Source: DATHTS01 sp965219305 (lineage in GTDB: Bacteria > Acidobacteriota > Blastocatellia > Pyrinomonadales > Pyrinomonadaceae). Taken from it: a stretch of DNA of 64,000 bases. The notes below the pieces were generated by a model. The model saw nothing but the letters and a program-made list of their open reading frames with translations. It did no database searches and was not told the origin of the DNA. The stretch is from the NCBI GenBank assembly GCA_965219305.1, contig OZ244725.1, positions 868,001 to 932,000 of the forward strand, given 5' to 3'. Shown here piece by piece: positions 35,800 to 44,424 of this stretch (within the stretch, counting starts at the first letter, position 1; the number at the start of each line of letters is the position of its first letter). The position numbers were made by a program, and so were the translations under genes.

Positions 35800-38553
35800 C
35801 TATGGTTTTTTAACTTTATAAACTGAACGGATTCTGCCGCCCGAATTTTCCTCTGTTTTCCCTTCTCCGACAGCGCGGTTTTCTCTCAGATAAACCGTCA
35901 ATTGCGCGCTCTGCGAAGAACCTTGTTCGGCATCTGAAACCGTCGCCGGATTTCCGCGCAGAATTACGACCTCATTTTCCGCCGTGTATTGCGCGTAATC
36001 GCCCGTCGCTTTGCGGTTCGGCTGCGTGACGACGACGTTTTGTTCGGCGATAGTTTGTTTTAATTCATTTTTATTGTCGAGAAAAACATTCGCAACACCG
36101 GCGGTTATGCGGTCGGTTCCCTGCCGAATATCAACCGAGCCTTCATAACGCAGAATATTTTTATCTTTTGCGTAAAATAATTTGTCAGCTTGCGCGTAAA
36201 CTGGCTGATTAGAAGTTTTACCGTTTTCCTTTTTCTCAACGTCGTAAAGCAAACTCTGCACATTAGTATCGGCGAAAAATTGTCCTTCCTTTTGTTTTAA
36301 GATCAGACGCTCGCCGCGCACATAATTATTTTCCTGCCACGCCCGCGCATTTCCCGTATAAACGGCGGTTTCAGCAGTTTGATCGAATTCCGCCGCGTTC
36401 GCCGTGATGAAAACCGGATCGTTTGATTTCGAAAACGGCGTAGTTTCGCCCGTCGTTTTTTGGCTGTAATAAGTTGTGCTGACCGTATTTCGCAGAGATT
36501 GTTTCTTGCCGCGCGTGTCCCAATCAATTTCTCCGGCTTTGGCGCGACCGCTCGAATCCCAAACTGTCGGTTCGCCACCGCGCAATTTGATGAAACCGTC
36601 GCCCGACGTAAAAGTCATATTGTCGGCAATTCCGTTGCGGTCGAGTTCATTAAATTTCGTGTCGCCGACGGCATCGAATTGTTGAATATCGCGCGTTCCC
36701 TGATTAAAAATCGCGTTCAGACGTTTCGCACTCAAAGTTTGTTTGCCACGAGTTGCAGCCACGACGGTCGGAACCCGGACGGCTTTGGCGTTGTCGAAAG
36801 CCGAACAATTTTTCGCGTTATTTCCCGTCGGATAAAAATCGCAGTCGAATTTCGGCGCGGTCAAAGTCGTGTTGTAATTTTCCGCCGTCGCCCGCAAAGG
36901 CTCGACGTAAAGTTCGGCGTTTCCGATCGCCTGCGCTTTCGCCAGATTTTTTCCGTCCGGCTGTAAAGTCGTTATCACGGAATCAGCCGTCAACTTTTTA
37001 TTTGCCGCATCGGGCGAATTGTTCGGCGCGTCGAGATAGATCGTCGTGCGTCCTTCGGTCTGCATTTGCGATAAAAGTCCACTGTTTTGAAAATTCAGAC
37101 GAATCGCATTCGGCGCGGAAAGCGATAATTTGCTGTAATCCGATGCGCTCGCCGGAACGATATTGACGCGGCTCGCGCCGAGCGCGTTGGCGTTTTGCAT
37201 CTGTTTATTTTCGCCGAAAACCGCGTTTAACTGCGGCGCGTAAACTTCCGCCGTTCGTTCGTCCGTTACCTGCTTTAAGTAAGCATTTCCGGTCGCTTCG
37301 GCAGATTTTAATTGTTTGGACGGGAAAAGACGCGCGGTTAATTTATCGCCTTTGACAAAATTATTCGTCTGCCAGATTTCGGCGTTTCCGGTCAGAAAAA
37401 TGTTGCCGTTCGCCTGTTCGTAAATTGCTTCGTTCGCTTTGATGTCGGTCGGTTCGCTGCTCTGCGTCGTAATTATGTGAACGGCGTTTCTCAGTTCAAA
37501 ACGGTCGGAATCTTTTGTATAAAGCGCGTAAGCCGAAGTTATTTTCGTCGGCTTCACATCATTCATAGTCGTCTCGATGTCAACATTTCCGTCGAGTTCG
37601 AGCGATTTTACTTCCTTGTCAATTTTCGCCGTCGCCTTTTCCGCCTTCGTGCGCGTCCAATTCGGATTGTTCGCCGTCGGTTTCTGATAAACTTCGACGT
37701 TCTGCCGCAGATCGATCTGTTTTAATTGTTTGTCGGTAAATAGCGCGGTCGCAAAATTTGCTGAAATGTCGGTCGGCTGTGAAAGTTTCTGATTTTTCTC
37801 GTCCGGCACGACGTTGATTCTGACGTTGTTGTTGAGTTCGATCTTCCCGCCGATTTGGTCGAACATCGCATAATCGGCTTTCAAATGCGCGGTTTTGATG
37901 TCGCTTTTGGCGAGTTCGTCCGTCGGGTTCAGCGCAAAAGCGTCAATCTCGACAGCGTTCATCAATTCGACTTTTTTCTCACGAATCCTGACGATCGCGC
38001 CCGTCGAATGACCGGAAATATTTTCGCGCAAAAATTCGATATATTCTTCCGCGTCGGCGACTTCGGTTTCTTTTTTATAAGTCAAATTATCGGTTTTCAC
38101 CTTTAATTCATCGCGCGTTTCGACGTTGACATTTCCGGCGAGATAAACCGTGAAATTTTTCGGATCGTTTTCCTTCGGAACATAAATTGCACTTTCGGCG
38201 GTTATTTTATCCGAGCTTTCGCCGGTTTCATCAAAAACCTGCAAAAACATATTTTCGAGTTCCTGATGATTATCAGTAAAAGTCTTTGCTTTGTCGGCTT
38301 TTATGTAATAATTTGTAATTCCGTTATCCGATTCGCGCCGCTCATAACCGTTAACTTCGGCGACAACTTTATCCGAAAGATTCGTCGGCAAAGACTTCAT
38401 ACGAAAAGTTTCGCGTCCCCAATTCAGATAGAAACCGATGCCGACACCGATGACCACGAGAATCAATCCGGCAAACGCCGCGATGCGAAAATATCCCGGC
38501 AAATTCGCGCGGAATTGATAATTTTTTAATTTTTTGTTTTGGTTTTCCGACAT
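35800..38553 (-). CDS. Fused LptC-LptA (OstA-repeat) lipopolysaccharide transport protein
   Basis: A 917-aa bitopic protein. One transmembrane helix (about 22-45) is followed by an LptC-like domain (about 50-190: ESDNGITNYYIKADKAKTFTD, then KVKTDNLTYKKETEVADAEE) and then several OstA/LptA-like beta-jellyroll repeats to the end (recurring phrases such as ANEAIYEQANGNIFLTGNAEIW, split about 385-406, and ANAAEFDQTAETAVYTGNARAW near 714-735). LptC and LptA normally are separate 190-aa proteins; here one chain could span much of the periplasm as a bridge. Its start immediately follows the Uma2 stop (TAG then ATG). LptB follows one gene later. Confidence 0.88.
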   Translation of the reverse strand: MSENQNKKLKNYQFRANLPGYFRIAAFAGLILVVIGVGIGFYLNWGRETFRMKSLPTNLSDKVVAEVNGYERRESDNGITNYYIKADKAKTFTDNHQELENMFLQVFDETGESSDKITAESAIYVPKENDPKNFTVYLAGNVNVETRDELKVKTDNLTYKKETEVADAEEYIEFLRENISGHSTGAIVRIREKKVELMNAVEIDAFALNPTDELAKSDIKTAHLKADYAMFDQIGGKIELNNNVRINVVPDEKNQKLSQPTDISANFATALFTDKQLKQIDLRQNVEVYQKPTANNPNWTRTKAEKATAKIDKEVKSLELDGNVDIETTMNDVKPTKITSAYALYTKDSDRFELRNAVHIITTQSSEPTDIKANEAIYEQANGNIFLTGNAEIWQTNNFVKGDKLTARLFPSKQLKSAEATGNAYLKQVTDERTAEVYAPQLNAVFGENKQMQNANALGASRVNIVPASASDYSKLSLSAPNAIRLNFQNSGLLSQMQTEGRTTIYLDAPNNSPDAANKKLTADSVITTLQPDGKNLAKAQAIGNAELYVEPLRATAENYNTTLTAPKFDCDFYPTGNNAKNCSAFDNAKAVRVPTVVAATRGKQTLSAKRLNAIFNQGTRDIQQFDAVGDTKFNELDRNGIADNMTFTSGDGFIKLRGGEPTVWDSSGRAKAGEIDWDTRGKKQSLRNTVSTTYYSQKTTGETTPFSKSNDPVFITANAAEFDQTAETAVYTGNARAWQENNYVRGERLILKQKEGQFFADTNVQSLLYDVEKKENGKTSNQPVYAQADKLFYAKDKNILRYEGSVDIRQGTDRITAGVANVFLDNKNELKQTIAEQNVVVTQPNRKATGDYAQYTAENEVVILRGNPATVSDAEQGSSQSAQLTVYLRENRAVGEGKTEENSGGRIRSVYKVKKP

Positions 38554-39030
38554 CTAAAATGTCAATTTTTCGGCGAATTGCGAAACTGCAATTTTCCCTG
38601 TGTGCGAATAAAATTCGTGTTCACCATTGTCTTTGACAATCCAAACTTCCGACGCGCCTTTTTCCAGATAAAGTCTGATCTTATGTTCGATCTCGCCTTT
38701 TGTATTTCCCGGCGAAATTACTTCGACACAAATTTCAGGTGCTTTGGGAAACGGCGTAACTTCGCCGAATTCACTCATAAATTTATCGCTCGCCCACGCG
38801 ACATCGGCGACTTTTACACCGTCGCTCGTCAAGATCGAACATTCGATAATAATAACGCCGCCTTTCGTATTATCATCAATTTGACGCGCAACTTTGTTTT
38901 GCAAAATTCCGTGTTTATTTGATGCCGGACTCATCAAAATCTGCCCGAATTTATTGAGTTCGACCTTAAACGGCGCGTCTTTGAAAAACGGATTATTTAT
39001 AACTTCATTCCATTTGACGGCTAAATCCAT
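38554..39030 (-). CDS. Uma2-family (DUF820) putative endonuclease
   Basis: 158 aa. The fold is PD-(D/E)xK-like: SPASNKHGILQNKVARQI near 35-52, SDGVKVADVAWASDKFM near 69-85 (Asp), PEICVEVISPGNTKGEIEHKIRLYLEKGA (split about 98-126; E-x-I and K) and VWIVKDNGEHEFYS. Uma2 proteins are abundant in cyanobacteria and acidobacteria and usually have no known role; a nuclease activity is inferred from the fold. Its position between recJ and lptCA, abutting lptCA, may be chance. Confidence 0.88.
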   Translation of the reverse strand: MDLAVKWNEVINNPFFKDAPFKVELNKFGQILMSPASNKHGILQNKVARQIDDNTKGGVIIIECSILTSDGVKVADVAWASDKFMSEFGEVTPFPKAPEICVEVISPGNTKGEIEHKIRLYLEKGASEVWIVKDNGEHEFYSHTGKIAVSQFAEKLTF

Positions 39031-39052
39031 AATAAATTCCCTCTGTTATTTT

Positions 39053-39171
39053 GTTCGGAGTTCCAACTTCAGTTGGCTAAAACTCCGAGTCTTCGATGGC
39101 GTTTCCTACACTTTAGCGTTTTTTCCGTTAGCGAATCGCGGCGGAAGCCAACTGAAGTTGGAACTCCGAAC
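39053..39171. repeat. REPIN/MITE-like 119-bp palindromic element after recJ
   Basis: Two perfectly matching inverted 26-bp arms (39053-39078 and 39146-39171) enclose a 67-bp centre. Each arm itself contains a near-palindrome CCAACTTCAGTTGG. The right arm ends one base before the recJ stop codon (39173). Structure and position fit a REPIN-type dispersed extragenic element; no transposase is inside. Confidence 0.75.
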
Positions 39172-39172
39172 C

Positions 39173-40873
39173 CTACCGCAAATCCTGAACGACCAGTTGC
39201 AGACGAGTGTTTCCTTTCCAAACATTTGCTTCCGCCGTGTAAGCGAGTTCGATGCGTTTCAGCGGTTGGAGAGTTTGCCCTTTTGATTTCTCCACGCCGT
39301 CCCACCAAACCGCTTCAAAATAATTATTTTTCTCGTCTTTGAGCTTTAATTTCAGATGTTTTTCCTTCATCACGAACGGGTCTTCGGCGATTATCAGATT
39401 TTCCGTCGCAAAGATCGGTTTCGGATTTCCCATTCCGAACGGTTCGAGTTTTTTCAAATCTTCGATTAGATCGAGATTCAAACTGTCCGACGAAACAGGC
39501 GCATCAATGTGCAATTGCGGAATCAAATCTTCTTCCGTCAAAATTTCTTCGGCGTATTGATTGAGCATTTTCCGCAAAGCCGCGATGTTTTCGGCTTTGA
39601 TTTTCATTCCCGCCGCCGCCGCGTGTCCGCCGTAATTTTCAAACAAATCTTTACACGAATCCAAACCTTTCAGCAGATGAAAACCTTCGATGCTCCGCGC
39701 CGAACCATGTCCGATGCCGTCTTCGTCAATCGAAAGAACAATCGTCGGGCGATAAAGCTTGTCGGCGATCCGCGAAGCCGCCAGACCGATCACGCCGCGA
39801 TGCCAGTTTTCACCCGCAACGACGACGAAATGACTCTGATTCGCACTTCCGCCCGTTTCGACGTATTCGCGCAGAGAAGATTCGGCGATCTCTTTTTGAA
39901 CCGTCTGCCGTTCCTGATTTTTGTCGTTTAAATATTCCGCGAGTTCACGCGCTTTTTCAAAACTTTTCGCTTCAAAAAGATCAACTACGTGCCGCGCCGC
40001 GTCCATTCTGCCCGCCGCGTTTATTCGCGGCGCGATGCGAAAACCGATGTGATAACTCGACATCTCCGAACGGCAATCGGCGACTTCCATCAACGCTTTT
40101 AAGCCGTAATTGACCGTTTTCGGCAAATCCTGCAAACCGATCGTAACAATCGCGCGGTTTTCGCCCGTCAGATTCATCATATCCGCGACAGTTCCGAGCG
40201 CGACGATCTTCAAAAAATGCGGGACGAGATTTTCCCTGCCGTATTCGCGCAAAAGCGCGTGCGCCAATTTGAACGCCACGCCGACTCCGGCGAGATTTTT
40301 GTCGGGATATTCGCATTCCGGCTGATTCGGATTAACGACGGCGAGCGCGTCCGGCAAGCCTTCGTCCTTCGTCAAATGATGATCTGTTACGATCGTGTCA
40401 ATCCCGTTTTCCTTCGCCCACGCGATTGGTTCAAATGATGTGCTTCCGCAATCAACCGTGATCAAAAGTTTATAATCACGCTTTTTCGCCGCTTCGAGCG
40501 CGCCGATATTTACGCCGTAACCTTCGGAAAAACGATTCGGAATATGAAAACCCGTTTTCGCGCCGATAATTTCAAGTGCTTTTCTTAAAACGACAGTTCC
40601 GGTCGTTCCGTCAACATCGTAATCGCCCCAAATTAAAATTTTTTCGTTATTTTCAACCGCCTTTTTAACGCGGTCAACCGCCATCTGCATATCTTTGAGC
40701 AAAAGCGGTTCGTGTAGATCATCGTAAGAAGGATTCAAAAATTTCTCGGCTTTTTCAAAAGTGTCAAAACCGCGCGCGATCAAAAGTGCGGCAACGAGCG
40801 GCGAGATTTTTAATTTATCTGCAAGTTTTGCCGCTTCGTTTTTGTTATGTTTCTGAATATTCCAACGCTTCAT
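39173..40873 (-). CDS. recJ: Single-stranded-DNA-specific exonuclease RecJ
   Basis: 566 aa. DHH-superfamily motifs are visible: WGDYDVDGTTGTVVLRKAL (about 82-100), LLITVDCGS (about 135-143), TDHHLTKDEG (about 164-173), and in the DHHA1 part the GGHAAAAGMKI block near 410-420. The C-terminal OB-fold (about 460-566) is complete. It degrades single-stranded DNA 5' to 3' in recombination and mismatch repair; mutS lies at 51936 on the other strand. It is 78 bp after uppP and runs up to the palindromic element. Confidence 0.95.
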   Translation of the reverse strand: MKRWNIQKHNKNEAAKLADKLKISPLVAALLIARGFDTFEKAEKFLNPSYDDLHEPLLLKDMQMAVDRVKKAVENNEKILIWGDYDVDGTTGTVVLRKALEIIGAKTGFHIPNRFSEGYGVNIGALEAAKKRDYKLLITVDCGSTSFEPIAWAKENGIDTIVTDHHLTKDEGLPDALAVVNPNQPECEYPDKNLAGVGVAFKLAHALLREYGRENLVPHFLKIVALGTVADMMNLTGENRAIVTIGLQDLPKTVNYGLKALMEVADCRSEMSSYHIGFRIAPRINAAGRMDAARHVVDLFEAKSFEKARELAEYLNDKNQERQTVQKEIAESSLREYVETGGSANQSHFVVVAGENWHRGVIGLAASRIADKLYRPTIVLSIDEDGIGHGSARSIEGFHLLKGLDSCKDLFENYGGHAAAAGMKIKAENIAALRKMLNQYAEEILTEEDLIPQLHIDAPVSSDSLNLDLIEDLKKLEPFGMGNPKPIFATENLIIAEDPFVMKEKHLKLKLKDEKNNYFEAVWWDGVEKSKGQTLQPLKRIELAYTAEANVWKGNTRLQLVVQDLR

Positions 40874-40951
40874 TGTTTATGATTTTATGTGAAATTTATG
40901 AAACGGCAAAATTGTTAATCGGAAAGTGAAAAATTTTTACAGATTATTTTC

Positions 40952-41839
40952 TCAAACTTGCGGGCTAATTACATTTTGTAAAAGCAAAACAAGGATAACC
41001 GCACCGAGCAAAATTCTGTAAATGATAAAGATCAGAGTCGAGTTTTTTCGCAAATACGCAAGCAAAAACCAGATCGAAAGATAACCGACAATTCCGGCGA
41101 CAATCGTGCCGACGAGCAACGCCGTCAGATCATCTCTCGACAACAAATGCCACGCTTCCTTTAATTCCAAAAGTCCGCTCGCCGTGATTGCAGGAATCAT
41201 CAACAGAAACGAAAATCTCGCGGCGGCTTCGCGTTTTTGTCCGGCGAAAAGTCCGCCCATAATCGTCGAACCGGAACGCGATGCTCCCGGCATCAACGCC
41301 AAACATTGCGAAAATCCGACGACGAGCGAATCAATCAATGTGAAATCTTTTAATTCCTTTCTCTTGCTGCCGATCATTTCCGCAAGTCCGAGTAAAACCG
41401 CGACGACAATCAGCATTATCGCAATTACCCAAAGATTTTTCGTCGCCGGACCTTCGATGTATTTTTTGAGCGTCAGACCGATTACACCGATCGGAATCGA
41501 ACCGATAATTATCAGCCAACCGAGCCACGCTTCGTTTGAAAGCCACGCCGGACGGCTTCCGTGTGTGCCGGAAAAATTAAGCCGCCGTCCGCGAATAAAC
41601 GCAAAATTATCACGAAACCAATTCGCCAATATTCCCGCAATATCGGGCGCAAAATAGACAAAAGCCGCCGCTAACGTGCCGAGTTGAATAACCGCCATCG
41701 TCGCCGTGATGCGTTCGGGATCGCCGCCGTAGATATTCGTCCAACGGCTCGCAAAAACCAGATGCGCCGTCGAACTGATCGGGATAAATTCGCTTAATCC
41801 CTGAACAATTCCGAGAATAATTGCCTGTAACAAATCCAT
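40952..41839 (-). CDS. uppP: Undecaprenyl-diphosphatase (UppP/BacA)
   Basis: 295-aa integral membrane enzyme that recycles undecaprenyl pyrophosphate for peptidoglycan, O-antigen and exopolysaccharide synthesis. Hallmarks: QGLSEFIPISSTAHLV (about 14-29) with the catalytic Glu, and CLALMPGASRSGSTIMGGL (about 191-209). About eight helices. An N-terminal insertion near 70-100 (WFRDNFAFIRGRRLNFSGTHG) is longer than in E. coli. It is the first gene of the long minus-strand array and fits with the two polysaccharide systems in this window. Confidence 0.96.
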   Translation of the reverse strand: MDLLQAIILGIVQGLSEFIPISSTAHLVFASRWTNIYGGDPERITATMAVIQLGTLAAAFVYFAPDIAGILANWFRDNFAFIRGRRLNFSGTHGSRPAWLSNEAWLGWLIIIGSIPIGVIGLTLKKYIEGPATKNLWVIAIMLIVVAVLLGLAEMIGSKRKELKDFTLIDSLVVGFSQCLALMPGASRSGSTIMGGLFAGQKREAAARFSFLLMIPAITASGLLELKEAWHLLSRDDLTALLVGTIVAGIVGYLSIWFLLAYLRKNSTLIFIIYRILLGAVILVLLLQNVISPQV

Positions 41840-42245
41840 ATAATAATTTTAGGGAATGATGTAAAAGAAAGAAGTCCAAACGTGATTTTGCATTTTCTCG
41901 CCTAAAAATCCAAATATGAAAAGTAATTATCCTTTTTTCGCAGTTTTTTTTTCCTCATAAAAGTGAAAATTAATATTTTTTAACTTTAAACAAAAGTTAT
42001 TATTTTCAAAAATCAAGCTTCTCTTCAACAGAATGGTTTTAAGAATTTATTTTCTTGATATTGACAAAGTTTCCGGTTACAAATACGGAACTATTTATTT
42101 TCTCATTCTTTATCTGCCGGACAATTTCAATTTTGATTTTTCCATTTTGCTTTTAGTCATACTATCAGATCTTTACTTTCTCTGTTTACTATTTTCAACA
42201 ATCGTTTAAAAGCTCTGTTTACTGATATTTAAGCCGCTTGAGAGG

Positions 42246-42274
42246 TTGATTTACTCAAAACTTAAGAGTATTAT
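42246..42274 (+). promoter_or_regulatory. Sigma-70-type promoter of the 126-aa Ig-like gene
   Basis: TTGATT (42246-42251) and TATTAT (42269-42274) are separated by exactly 17 bp. Transcription would start near 42281, leaving a leader of about 80 nt. Confidence 0.6.
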
Positions 42275-42297
42275 ACAGATATTATTTTAAGGATTCG

Positions 42298-42330
42298 GAT
42301 GCTGTGTTTCCCCGACAGCATCTGCTTTTT
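42298..42330 (+). promoter_or_regulatory. Attenuator-like hairpin in the leader
   Basis: A perfect 8-bp stem GATGCTGT/ACAGCATC (42298-42305 with 42315-42322) with a 9-nt loop is followed by TGCTTTTT, so it looks like an intrinsic terminator placed between promoter and start codon. It could limit readthrough or protect the 5' end of the mRNA. Confidence 0.5.
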
Positions 42331-42361
42331 GGTTCGGGGCAAGATTTAGGAGACCAAATTT

Positions 42362-42742
42362 ATGAGTGGAAGATCAAATGTTTCAAAGTCATTTCAACTC
42401 GGCGACGGCGCACAATTCTGGGCGTATATTTCGCCGTCTAACGATACTGAAAAATATGTTACCGAATGGGAAGTCAAACTCGAACAGGCTGACGGTAATT
42501 GGACAGGCACGATTAGTTCTGATGATCCGACAACAACTCTGCAAACGCCGGGTTTATCGGGTGAATTTAACGTTACCGTAACAGCATCGGGACCTAATTT
42601 CAAAGAAAAGAAATTAGAAGTCAAAGACAGCCCGCCGAATATCGGGTGTAATGTAAATTGCGCTTCGATGGTCGGTATCGTTGCCACGTCTGACGGTAAA
42701 GATGCAACTTACTGGACGACTTGGGACGCTTTTTGCAATTAG
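42362..42742 (+). CDS. Small Ig-like protein with Cys-containing C-terminal tail, unknown
   Basis: 126 aa, no signal peptide. Residues 1-88 look like a beta-rich Ig/PKD-type domain (FWAYISPSNDTEKYVTEWEV, then TTTLQTPGLSGEFNVTVTASG). After a short linker (KDSPPN) comes a distinct tail, about 91-126, with Cys at about 95, 99 and 125, rich in Ser/Thr/Ala and aromatic residues and ending WDAFCN. The gene stands alone in the plus orientation between minus-strand genes, with its own promoter, attenuator-like hairpin, strong ribosome site and terminator. I do not recognise the family. Leader-plus-core architecture could suggest a modified peptide precursor, but no modifying enzyme is adjacent. Confidence 0.75.
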   Translation: MSGRSNVSKSFQLGDGAQFWAYISPSNDTEKYVTEWEVKLEQADGNWTGTISSDDPTTTLQTPGLSGEFNVTVTASGPNFKEKKLEVKDSPPNIGCNVNCASMVGIVATSDGKDATYWTTWDAFCN

Positions 42743-42770
42743 AATCAAGTATCGGTTTCTCCCATAACAA

Positions 42771-42812
42771 GCAGGAATGTAGATTTTCCCACTCTACATT
42801 TCTGCCTTTTTT
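42771..42812. terminator. Terminator after the Ig-like gene, abutting the SDR gene end
   Basis: A 13-bp stem (42771-42783 with 42792-42804, one G-U) is followed on the plus strand by CTTTTTTATT. It ends exactly at the stop codon of the convergent SDR gene (42811-42813), so it mainly serves the plus-strand gene. Confidence 0.85.
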
Positions 42813-43584
42813 ATTCCCTGTATTTCGCACCGCCCGCGATTTTGTCGTAAAGCCACGCCGGAAATATTTTTCCTGCACGAACTAACGTCGCTAATTGCCA
42901 CGGAAAAGCAGCGAATTTCTTTTTCTTTTCGATGGCTTTCAGGAAAAGCGGAATCGAATCTTCGAGTTCCATTAAAAACGGCATCTTCGCCGCCCTGCCG
43001 GAAGTCAGCGGCGTTTTTATAAATCCGGGTTGAATTATCGTAACCGACACGCCGCGATTTTGAACATCAAGACGAACGCTTTCAAAATACGCCGTCATTC
43101 CGGCTTTCGACGCGCAATACGCCGCCGATTTCGGCAAGCCGCGAAACCCCGCAAGCGAAGAAATCGCCACGATCTGCCCGTTTCCTTTTTCGATCATATC
43201 GGGCAAAACCGCCGTTACCGAATTTACCGCGCCCATCAAATTCGTATCAACCACGCGCCGGAAATCCTGCGGTTTCACATCTTTGGCGTGCATTGTTTTT
43301 CCGCCGATCCCGGCGTTGGCGATCAAAACATCAATTTTCCCGAATTCCTGCCGCAAACTTTCAGCCGCATCTCTGACAGAGTATTCGTCCGTAATATCGC
43401 ACGCAAACGCACGCGCCGCCGTTCCTTTCCGCTCGCATTTGGCGACCAGATCGCGCAGAAGACTTTCACGCCGCGCCAATAAACCGAGAATCGCGCCTTG
43501 TTTTGCAAGTTCCAACGCCAACGCTTCGCCGATTCCGCTCGACGCGCCGGTTAAAAATACGACTTTTTCATTCCAGTATTTCAT
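42811..43584 (-). CDS. Short-chain dehydrogenase/reductase
   Basis: 257 aa from ATG 43582-43584; the longer frame would need TTG inside a terminator. Classical SDR features: FLTGASSGIGEALALELAKQ (about 10-29, cofactor-binding TGxxxGIG), NAGIGG (about 86-91), Ser in ISSLAGFRGL (near 139) and YCASKAG (Y-x3-K, about 153-159). The C-terminal end is hydrophobic (FPAWLYDKIAGG). Substrate cannot be predicted. It has a terminator at each end and so is probably a single-gene unit. Confidence 0.9.
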   Translation of the reverse strand: MKYWNEKVVFLTGASSGIGEALALELAKQGAILGLLARRESLLRDLVAKCERKGTAARAFACDITDEYSVRDAAESLRQEFGKIDVLIANAGIGGKTMHAKDVKPQDFRRVVDTNLMGAVNSVTAVLPDMIEKGNGQIVAISSLAGFRGLPKSAAYCASKAGMTAYFESVRLDVQNRGVSVTIIQPGFIKTPLTSGRAAKMPFLMELEDSIPLFLKAIEKKKKFAAFPWQLATLVRAGKIFPAWLYDKIAGGAKYRE

Positions 43585-43587
43585 AAT

Positions 43588-43641
43588 AAAAAATGCCAAG
43601 TTCGCTTATTTTATATCAAAACTGCGAGCTTGGCATTTTTT
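43588..43641. terminator. Terminator between the META gene and SDR gene
   Basis: An 18-bp stem with one G-U pair (43588-43605 with 43624-43641), an 18-nt loop and six T/A on each side. It ends the META-protein transcript on the minus strand. It lies only 3 bp upstream of the SDR start codon, so the SDR mRNA must begin in or after the hairpin unless there is readthrough. Confidence 0.85.
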
Positions 43642-43659
43642 ATCGAAATTATTTGAATT

Positions 43660-44325
43660 TTATTCGGCTTTTAATTCCAGCAAAAGCGTTTCGCCTTTAT
43701 AAAAGTAAAGTATTTCGCCTTTTATTTCGTAACGATTTGTATCCTGCAATTTCGCTAAAAACGAATTCTCAATTTCCGAAGTGTTTTGACAAAACATTTT
43801 CGTCGAAATAATCTGCGACATTTTAATCGTCGAGTTTTCAACCTTCAAAGTTCCGCCCATTCCGTTGCAACCGCCGTTTCCGCCGAATCTGTTTTCCTTA
43901 ATATTAAAGGTCAAAAATGCGCGGTCGGTGTTCACTTTTTCGCCTTCGATTTCGTCTAAAATCCATTTCGTTCCGGCGAGTGTTTTGCCCGCCGTTTCCG
44001 TCGAAGATTTTTCGCGGTTGATGATTTTTTTCAAACGGTACTTAAATGAAGAACCATCGGCAGGCGGATTTTTCACGTTTGTTTTTTTAACTTCCAGCAA
44101 ATAAAAATAACCGGATTCAAATCGAAAGTTTTCGATTTCCCCGCTGAAATTTTCCCACTGCGTTTCCTGCGGTTTTTTGATTTGCAGACATTTCGTTTTT
44201 CCGACGGTCGTGCAGTCAACCATTTTCTCGTTGACTACAATATATTCGGTCGTTTTTTGCGCGAAAACGCCGATAGTTAATAAAAATAATATCGAAAAAA
44301 TGCTTGTTAATAATTTTAGTTTCAT
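43660..44325 (-). CDS. Secreted DUF4377 plus META-domain protein
   Basis: 221 aa from ATG 44323-44325, which has GAGGAA upstream. A longer frame (to 44373) would overlap a terminator and is rejected. Signal peptide about 1-21 (GVFAQ). Residues about 24-90 (TEYIVVNEKMVDCTTVGKTKCLQIK and the E-NF-F-GYFY-L pattern) fit DUF4377. Residues about 110-215 form a META/HslJ-like domain (LAGTKWILDEIEGEKV, then NRFGGNGGCNGMGGTLKV, then TKMFCQN). Such proteins are periplasmic or surface and are linked to stress or heat resistance in other bacteria; function here is unknown. Confidence 0.85.
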   Translation of the reverse strand: MKLKLLTSIFSILFLLTIGVFAQKTTEYIVVNEKMVDCTTVGKTKCLQIKKPQETQWENFSGEIENFRFESGYFYLLEVKKTNVKNPPADGSSFKYRLKKIINREKSSTETAGKTLAGTKWILDEIEGEKVNTDRAFLTFNIKENRFGGNGGCNGMGGTLKVENSTIKMSQIISTKMFCQNTSEIENSFLAKLQDTNRYEIKGEILYFYKGETLLLELKAE

Positions 44326-44346
44326 AATAAATTTCCTCAATGACAT

Positions 44347-44377
44347 AAAAATTGCCGTATTTTTCGACGGCATTTTT
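44347..44377 (-). terminator. Terminator after the ACT-domain gene
   Basis: A stem of about 11 bp (44347-44358 with 44367-44377) is flanked by A and T runs. On the minus strand the transcript of the gene ending at 44425 meets it first. It supports the short start chosen for the META gene. Confidence 0.75.
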
Positions 44378-44424
44378 AGAACTATTTTGTTATTTTAACT
44401 TGCGGAATTTAATGTAAAGAAATG

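Larger units (their letters stand above)
41840..42361. other. AT-rich intergenic region with leader of the Ig-like small-protein gene
   Basis: 522 bp. The left part (41840-42240) is very AT-rich and must contain the uppP promoter on the minus strand; I see no gene there I would defend. The right part holds a plus-strand promoter (42246-42274), a terminator-like hairpin (42298-42330) and the ribosome site AGGAGA (42347-42352) of the gene at 42362. Confidence 0.6.

Noticed and set aside
36460..36966. Several long antisense frames inside lptCA, rnj, mutS and recJ
   Set aside because: They are shadows of strongly biased codon use in the real genes; no start signals or recognisable domains.
42033..42209. 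58-codon plus-strand frame rich in Phe/Leu/Ile upstream of the Ig-like gene
   Set aside because: No ribosome site, composition typical of random AT-rich sequence, and it lies upstream of the promoter at 42246; no support beyond an open frame.
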